64,000 bases of DNA from Lineus longissimus (lineage: Eukaryota > Nemertea > Pilidiophora > Heteronemertea > Lineidae), in assembly GCF_910592395.1 (NCBI RefSeq), contig NC_088321.1, forward strand, positions 13,640,001 to 13,704,000, written 5' to 3'. The notes beneath the pieces are model-generated. The model saw only the letters and a program-made list of their open reading frames with translations. It ran no database searches and was not told the origin of the DNA. This document shows, piece after piece, positions 58,627 to 64,000 of this stretch (its first letter is position 1; the number at the start of each line of letters is the position of its first letter). The position numbers were made by a program, and so were the translations under genes.

Positions 58627-61600
58627 AGCGACGTTTTGTAATTGTGCTGCTGTCGATTATATTCTCAATATGGACGTACTTAAATTATTACCTAATCAGT
58701 TCACATACGCAACAGGACGTAAGTATGCTCATTTTAACTCTTTGACTGCCAAAGGACGTCGTTCGACGTTTTTGCTATAAATCACTTGACTGCCAAAGGA
58801 CGTCGATCAACGTTTTTTTAGTTCAAGGTCTTATAGCAGATGGCGTGGCGATTTGAGCTCATAGAATCAATGTATGACTCATGTGGCATCAAGCAGACGA
58901 TCGAAAGTGTGCGTAAGCATTACGAGGCGACGTCATTGGCCAAAAATGGCGGGCAGGAGAGGGAAAACTTTCACTGTGGAAGAAGTCGCTGAGATTTGCG
59001 CTGATTCTGGTTCGGAAAGCGATCCTTTTGGCGATGATTCAGACACTGAATATGATTGTGATGTTGAGGAAGGCCTTGATACAGGTGAGAGAGCTGTTGA
59101 GTCTGTTGATGGCGATTTTGGTGGCCCAGATGTTGACTCTGATAACGATAATGGTAGAGACAATGACTATGTGCCTGTGTATCAAAGTGACAGTGAAAGT
59201 GGCGATGCTCTCGGCAGTAATAGGCCTGATTTAGATATAGATATACATAGTGACGATGGTAGCACTGTTGATAATGAACCTTTACCAGGGCCTAGTACTA
59301 CTACTAATGCAGCTAGGGGTCGTGGGGCTGTACGCCGTGGTGCTAGAATAAGGGCACGCCATGGCCATAGTCCAGCCCGCATGGACACTTCCGGGAGTGA
59401 TGCAGGGAATGCCTCAGGTGATTCAGATAGTGATGGTGGGCCTCTAGCACCAGTTGCTACTCCTAGGGGACAGGGCAGGGGACGTAGACGAGGTAGAGGT
59501 CGACGAGGGAACCAAGGAAGGGGGAGAGGGGCCCAAGGTCAACAAAATCGAGGTAGAGGTCAACCAAATCATGCCCGGGGCCAACAGAATCGTGGAGGAC
59601 CTGCAAGAGCCAGGAGAGGCAGAGGGAGACCACAAGTTCTTCCCCCTAATCCATTTGGGCCTGCTGGACGTCAGCCAGTGGTGCAGCCCTGTGACGGGAA
59701 CCCTGGGCCTAGAGGGCCTGCACGCAACCTAGGGAATAACCCACTCGATCATTTCCGCCTGTTTTTTGATGACGATGTCTTGGAAGGTATCGTAAATGAA
59801 ACAAACAGGTATGCAGATCAATACTTCACTGGTCTGAATGCTATTCCCTCCCCTCATTCACGAGTTCGAAAGTGGGATGCTATGACTATGGATGAGTTGA
59901 AAAAACTACTCGGGTTGCTCATGCTGACTGGTATCACGAAAAAGCCTGAGTTATCTATGTTCTGGTCTACTGATGAAGTGCTCGCCACCCCATTCTTCAA
60001 TAACACTATGTCTAGAAACAGGTTTCAGCTGTTGATGAAGTTCCTGCATTTCAACGATAATGCAGCGATGCCTGCTGACAACGCAGACAAGCTTTATAAA
60101 ATAAGGCCTGTCCTGGACGCATTACTTCCTAAGTTTCGTGCTTATTACACTCCGAATGAGCACATATCCATAGACGAAGGTATGCTCCGTTGGAAAGGGA
60201 GGCTAGCATTCAGGGTTTATAACCCTATGAAACCAATCAAGTACGGTATAAAGAGTTACATCCTTGCAGTCTCTCATACAGCGTACTGCTGGAACTTGCA
60301 GATCTATGATGGAACTCGAAACACACTTCGGGAGATAGTAATGGCTCTTTGTGGCAGACTACTGGGACACTTCTTCTCACTCTATATGGATAACTTTTAT
60401 AATTCAGTTGCTCTGAGTGAAACATTACTTGATAGGAACACCTATGTTGTTGGTACACTGAGGAAAAACCGTGGAGAGCCACTGGAGATTCGTGAAGCTG
60501 GGACTCGTGGACACGCTCTTCAGAAAGGAGATACTATTGCCAGAGACAATGGACGTTGCCTTATAATGGCTTGGCAGGACAATCGAACTGTGAGAGTTAT
60601 AAGTACAAAGCATGACAATGCAATGAGAGAAATTCAGATCAGGGGAAGGGGTGGCGCTCGTACCAATGTGAACAAACCTGTGTGTGTCATAGATTATAAT
60701 GAGAATATGAATGGGGTTGACCGCATTGACCAGATGCTTTCGTACTACCCCTCTGTGAGAAAAACAATCAAGTGGACCAAGAAACTTGTATTATATTTGT
60801 TAGAACTGTCCTTACACAATGCCCATGTCATTTACAATGACAATAACCCAAATGACAAGTTGTCATTACTGGACTTTCAGCTATCAATAATCAAAGAATT
60901 ATGCAAAACTGATGAGGAAATGCCGTCCAGCTCAGATGATGAGAACCCCCCTCCAGCACCCCAACCACCCCGTAGAGCACCCATTCATGACCCCCAAGGT
61001 AGGCTCATTGGTGGGTTTAAAGTCCACAAGAAGGCTATGTTCCCTGCTGGGGAGGGAAAGAAGCATAAGCAGAAGAAATGTAGAGTATGTCAAAAAAAGG
61101 GAAAAAGGCGCGATTCTCGCTACTTTTGTGTAAAGTGCAAAGTTACCCTTTGTCCAGATGAATGTTTCAATGTATACCACTCAGAAAGAAAGTATTATTG
61201 AATTGTTTCATGAAGAGGAAGCATAGACAAAGAAAATAAGACATGTTTCATTGGTATATCTTCTTTATTTCTATTTCATTTTTATTTCACAAAAATGGTC
61301 AAAATACAGCAATTCCTGGCAAACTAGGGGTATTTATCGAAAAAATATCTGGCAGTGAAAGAGTTAAGGAAGTACTCTGTCCGCTCACTATACTGTCAGT
61401 ACAGTAGAACCTCTCTATTAAGGACACCCTCGGGACTGACAAATGATGTGCTTAATAGAGAGGCGCCCTGATTAGAGAGGTCAAATTGAATGGAAACAAC
61501 CAATTTGGGACCAAAACTAGTGTCCTTCATAGAAAGGTTGTCCTTAATAGAGAGGTTGTCCTTAAGAGAGAGGTGTCCAGTGAGGGAGGTTCTACTGTAC

Positions 61601-63783
61601 TTAGTGGATGAATTATCATCGGTCCATATAAAGTGGGTGATAGTTACTTTCATAGGCCTATGTTAATGTCATAAGCCGGGAGCTGAGGGGTGGGTTATGG
61701 GACTTATGGTGTTGACTATATGGTCCATGCCCTTCATTTATTTACCGTATTAAAAGTGGCTTTCACTCTCGTATTGACTGACAATCCTACAGAATATTTA
61801 CTGTTGGTCTATCTATTTGCTATTTCTAGGCGAAGCCAATAGTTAGTCATAATGCATGTAACATGCATGCATGCTCGTGTGTTATCTGCAGACAATTGGC
61901 TTGGCGTTTGTTCAGATTTTGTAATACTTTGGAGAGGTCTTAGATTGGAGAAATGAGAGTATTTGAGAAAGTTCTGTCGGAATGACAGATACATGTATTT
62001 GACCTTTACTATCAAGCATATTTATCAATAACTTACTAAGTTTTATTATCATTTTTGATTACGTCACAGGTGCTAAAAAACAAGGTTGGGATGTTCCATT
62101 TCCATAACAATCCTGATTATTTCAATCTGTCCTATCCTAACCCCCCCCCCCCCCCCACCCGAGAATGTTATATGGCACCGCGCAAATGAGTGCTTTAAAT
62201 AGCAGCCACCTGTGTGACAAACTGATCTCTTGTGTGTGGGTACTAAAAGCAGGCAATCGCTGGGTTCGATATTGACATGCATGTCGCTGCGACCGCCGCA
62301 AACAAGCGATTATTGTCGCAGGCGATTTGAATTGCAGGTTGCCGCAATCTAAACTGCTTATTGCGGGATGCTTACTCTGTACCCGAATTATGAACTTTTC
62401 CACCATGTTTTGGTGTCTCATAAATTATCCTCGAATGCCGTGTGACTCTACATTCCTCATCTCCATTTAATAGTGACCCTAATTAACTGTCATCTTATGA
62501 AGAAAAATCCCCTTAATATTTCCATTTAAAACCTCTATCGAAATGGTCTCAAAATTATTTTCCAGAAAAACGTCCATCAAAGAATTCTGTTCTATCTTGG
62601 TAAAATAACTTACTCTTTCAGCCCGCAAGCCGTATATACACGGTCCGCCCTGTTTGATTTCACAGCCGCAGACCGTATACTCACAGTTTTTCAAATTCAA
62701 ATTTCCCGCACTGTCACATGATGCCACATGTAGTGACTCCAGCAACATATGCAATCTGTGCTATCGTCTGCCGATTTTGAAAGTCTGATTTTCTGAAATT
62801 CGCCTCGAATCGACTCGCTTTGAAATCAAACCACGCGAAACGAGTTACGGGCTGAAAGAGTTTTAAATCCTGAAATTTTAAGACTTCATGTTTCAATTCT
62901 TTTGTCCAGGTTTAGGGTCTCCCTTCACTACTTTACGACTTATAAATCATTGCTGCTCTTACCTTTTTGCTGCCCCCAACTCCTATTATTGCGAGATCCT
63001 ATGATATTGACCCTACTACAGTTCCAATCACAATTGACATCCTGTTGTTTGTGTATATTATGCGCAGTGCACAGATGACTTATCATCACCTTACTGGCAG
63101 ACTGATGCCCTTGCCTTCTTGTTCCCTTGTAAGAAGAATTAGTAAAGACCAGTCTTTATTAATTCTTGCTGATAGCCAGTCCTTCATGTAGCATATCTTG
63201 CATCATTTGACACTATAAACACGATGGAAAGATTTACCATGTTGAAATTAGAGACAAGTCCTTGGAGAGATTGTGATTAGAAGACTAAACCAAAGTTCCT
63301 AGTTGTGTCAAAGGATTAAGGATGTGTTAACGTGTTTGACTACATGTTGAACTACAGTCCAAGTCATAATTGACATCCTTCCTGCACGTTATGTGCGAGT
63401 TGCATGCCAATGACGCGTGAGTGACACGCTTTTTTCTTTGTTTCGCGTGTATTACATGTGACTTACGCACGACCTACAAGCCAATGATGCGAATTAAGGG
63501 ATGTCAATTGTGATTAGGACTGTAAACCATGTCGTTTTTTTCAAGCAGGTTGTTTCCGAATCACCTCTCCTTCCCTTCACTGTGAATATATTGCAGTTTC
63601 AAGTTAAATTGTTAACTGATTTTTTTATGCAGGGAGTCTATGGTGACCCCTCGCTCAAGAAAAAGTTGTTGTTGCTACAACGACAGATACAACGCCAGGT
63701 CCAGGTCCACGAAAACATTCTATTACAGTTGGAAAAAGAGAAAGAATTGGTGCAAAAGAATTTTCTCGATGTATTGAAGTCTT
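58623..63783 (+). CDS. Type II (signal-anchor) membrane protein, first two coding exons; continues past the window
   Basis: The exon at 58601-58718 codes from ATG 58623 (32 residues). The exon at 63633-63783 adds 50 residues in phase and ends with one base before GTAAGTCGG. The start MKRRFVIVLLSIIFSIWTYL is a short basic head plus a hydrophobic anchor of about 20 residues. After a short linker comes a predicted coiled coil (KKLLLLQRQIQRQVQVHENI) running to the end of the visible part. A short cytoplasmic tail, an anchor and a helical stem are typical of Golgi glycosyltransferases and glycosidases. The catalytic part would lie beyond 64000, so no enzyme can be named. The 4.9-kb intron between these exons holds a piggyBac transposon and a MITE. 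If the first exon were not used, the second frame could belong to another transcript start. Confidence 0.6.
58738..61363 (+). mobile_element. Complete piggyBac transposon (2626 bp) with TTAA target duplications
   Basis: TTAA lies directly outside both ends (58734-58737 and 61364-61367). The inverted ends are CTCTTTGACTGCCA on the left and its near-perfect inverse TGGCAGTGAAAGAG on the right. The left end also has a subterminal direct repeat, gactgccaaaggacgtcg, at about 58747 and 58790. A single uninterrupted transposase gene fills most of the element. Insertion is in the host intron 19 bp after the donor of exon 58601-58718. The intact frame and intact ends imply recent activity. Confidence 0.95.
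58946..61201 (+). CDS. piggyBac-family transposase (PGBD-like), intact
   Basis: I choose the ATG at 58946 (aaaaATGGCG, MAGRRGKTFTVEE) for its better context and family-like acidic start; the frame also has an ATG at 58874. The product is about 751 residues. An acidic N-terminal region comes first, then an unusual Arg/Gly-rich block of about 70 residues (RGQGRGRRRGRGRRG), then the DDE_Tnp_1_7 domain beginning near PLDHFRLFFDDDVLE. The expected catalytic aspartates are visible in SIDEGMLRWKGR, LYMDNFYNS and GVDRIDQM. The C-terminal Cys-rich zinc-binding domain is present (CRVCQKKG..., FCVKCKVTLCPDECF). The enzyme cuts and pastes the element at TTAA sites in the nucleus. No stop or frameshift was seen, so it may be functional. 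The low-complexity RG block is longer than I expect for the family. Confidence 0.95.
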   Translation: MAGRRGKTFTVEEVAEICADSGSESDPFGDDSDTEYDCDVEEGLDTGERAVESVDGDFGGPDVDSDNDNGRDNDYVPVYQSDSESGDALGSNRPDLDIDIHSDDGSTVDNEPLPGPSTTTNAARGRGAVRRGARIRARHGHSPARMDTSGSDAGNASGDSDSDGGPLAPVATPRGQGRGRRRGRGRRGNQGRGRGAQGQQNRGRGQPNHARGQQNRGGPARARRGRGRPQVLPPNPFGPAGRQPVVQPCDGNPGPRGPARNLGNNPLDHFRLFFDDDVLEGIVNETNRYADQYFTGLNAIPSPHSRVRKWDAMTMDELKKLLGLLMLTGITKKPELSMFWSTDEVLATPFFNNTMSRNRFQLLMKFLHFNDNAAMPADNADKLYKIRPVLDALLPKFRAYYTPNEHISIDEGMLRWKGRLAFRVYNPMKPIKYGIKSYILAVSHTAYCWNLQIYDGTRNTLREIVMALCGRLLGHFFSLYMDNFYNSVALSETLLDRNTYVVGTLRKNRGEPLEIREAGTRGHALQKGDTIARDNGRCLIMAWQDNRTVRVISTKHDNAMREIQIRGRGGARTNVNKPVCVIDYNENMNGVDRIDQMLSYYPSVRKTIKWTKKLVLYLLELSLHNAHVIYNDNNPNDKLSLLDFQLSIIKELCKTDEEMPSSSDDENPPPAPQPPRRAPIHDPQGRLIGGFKVHKKAMFPAGEGKKHKQKKCRVCQKKGKRRDSRYFCVKCKVTLCPDECFNVYHSERKYY
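61400..61599 (+). mobile_element. MITE family A, reference full-length copy (pogo/Tc1-mariner-like)
   Basis: TACAGTAGAACCTCTCTATT opens the element and the inverse, GAGGGAGGTTCTACTGTA, closes it. TA at both ends is the presumed target duplication. The 200-bp interior has four spaced copies of ttaatagagaggt-like words, so it is itself internally repetitive. It lies only 33 bp downstream of the piggyBac right TTAA. CAGTAGAACCTC-type ends recall pogo-group transposons. Assignment is by ends only. Confidence 0.8.
61600..63632. other. Rest of the host intron; no gene seen
   Basis: AT-rich intron sequence with a poly-C run at about 62142-62157 and scattered short frames without splice or family support. 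Confidence 0.5.
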
Positions 63784-64000
63784 GTAAGTCGGTTGGGTGA
63801 CGTTGGATCTGCATGGAGCTTGGGAGTTGGCTGGGTTTGGTTTTCAAGATAAGTGTTGCTAAAAATCGGAGATGGTCACTTCAGGTGGAGTTCACGCTCT
63901 TGAATGTGTAACTATACTGTACGTCAGTCTCGAAGGGTTGATCATTGCACATTGCCGCAATAAAAATTGCTTGTCAGGCCTGCACTTTAAGAGGTACCTA

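Noticed and set aside
21055-62158. Poly-G/poly-C runs (about 21055, 22460, 35151, 38521, 42530, 62142) as regulatory G-quadruplexes
   Set aside because: They are pure homopolymers at variable places, and sequencing or assembly may alter their length. No link to gene starts was seen.

Overview
The window looks like a piece of a metazoan nuclear genome, most likely a marine invertebrate. It has short exons in long AT-rich introns, consensus GT-AG splice sites, many small non-autonomous DNA transposons, a piggyBac element, a tRNA-derived SINE and several minisatellites. The SINE body (conserved CTTGGGCAAGG and CTCCACCCAGG blocks) and frequent ACATGTACATGT words suggest a lophotrochozoan such as a mollusc or brachiopod. 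That placement is inference. There are no bacterial features.

I rebuilt five host gene models by checking that splice phases agree from exon to exon. (1) Minus strand, 10970 to 1381: a complete seven-exon gene for a 2021-residue protein with two membrane helices near the N terminus and a cytoplasmic-type tail of about 1900 residues carrying about 20 copies of a short acidic motif. (2) Plus strand, 16852 to 19590: the last five exons of an unrecognised, probably extracellular protein. (3) Minus strand, 22369 to 20726: a three-exon, 122-residue secreted cysteine-rich protein resembling single-domain von Willebrand factor C proteins. (4) Minus strand, 44474 to 30818: about 15 exons for a coiled-coil protein of about 740 residues that starts MGC (predicted lipidated), with in-frame cassette exons in its N-terminal half. 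(5) Plus strand, 58601 to beyond the window: the first coding exons of a type II membrane protein. An apparently intact piggyBac transposon (58738-61363, TTAA on both sides) lies inside the intron between those exons.

The spaces between genes (about 11.0-16.8, 22.4-30.5 and 44.5-58.6 kb) hold mainly repeats. At least five MITE families are present. One, with TACAGTAGAACCTC ends, occurs about eight times. A 721-bp element at 46508-47228 has a perfect 8-bp target duplication. The rest is a SINE, a LINE relic and minisatellites with units of 49, 72, 80, 97 and 103 bp.

The most unusual pattern is that several genes have decayed copies of their own exons or splice sites in the adjacent intron: four copies of the second membrane-helix exon of gene 1, one of an exon of gene 2, and short boundary copies in genes 3 and 4. 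Gene 1, with its repeated tail motif, is the best candidate for an undescribed protein system here.
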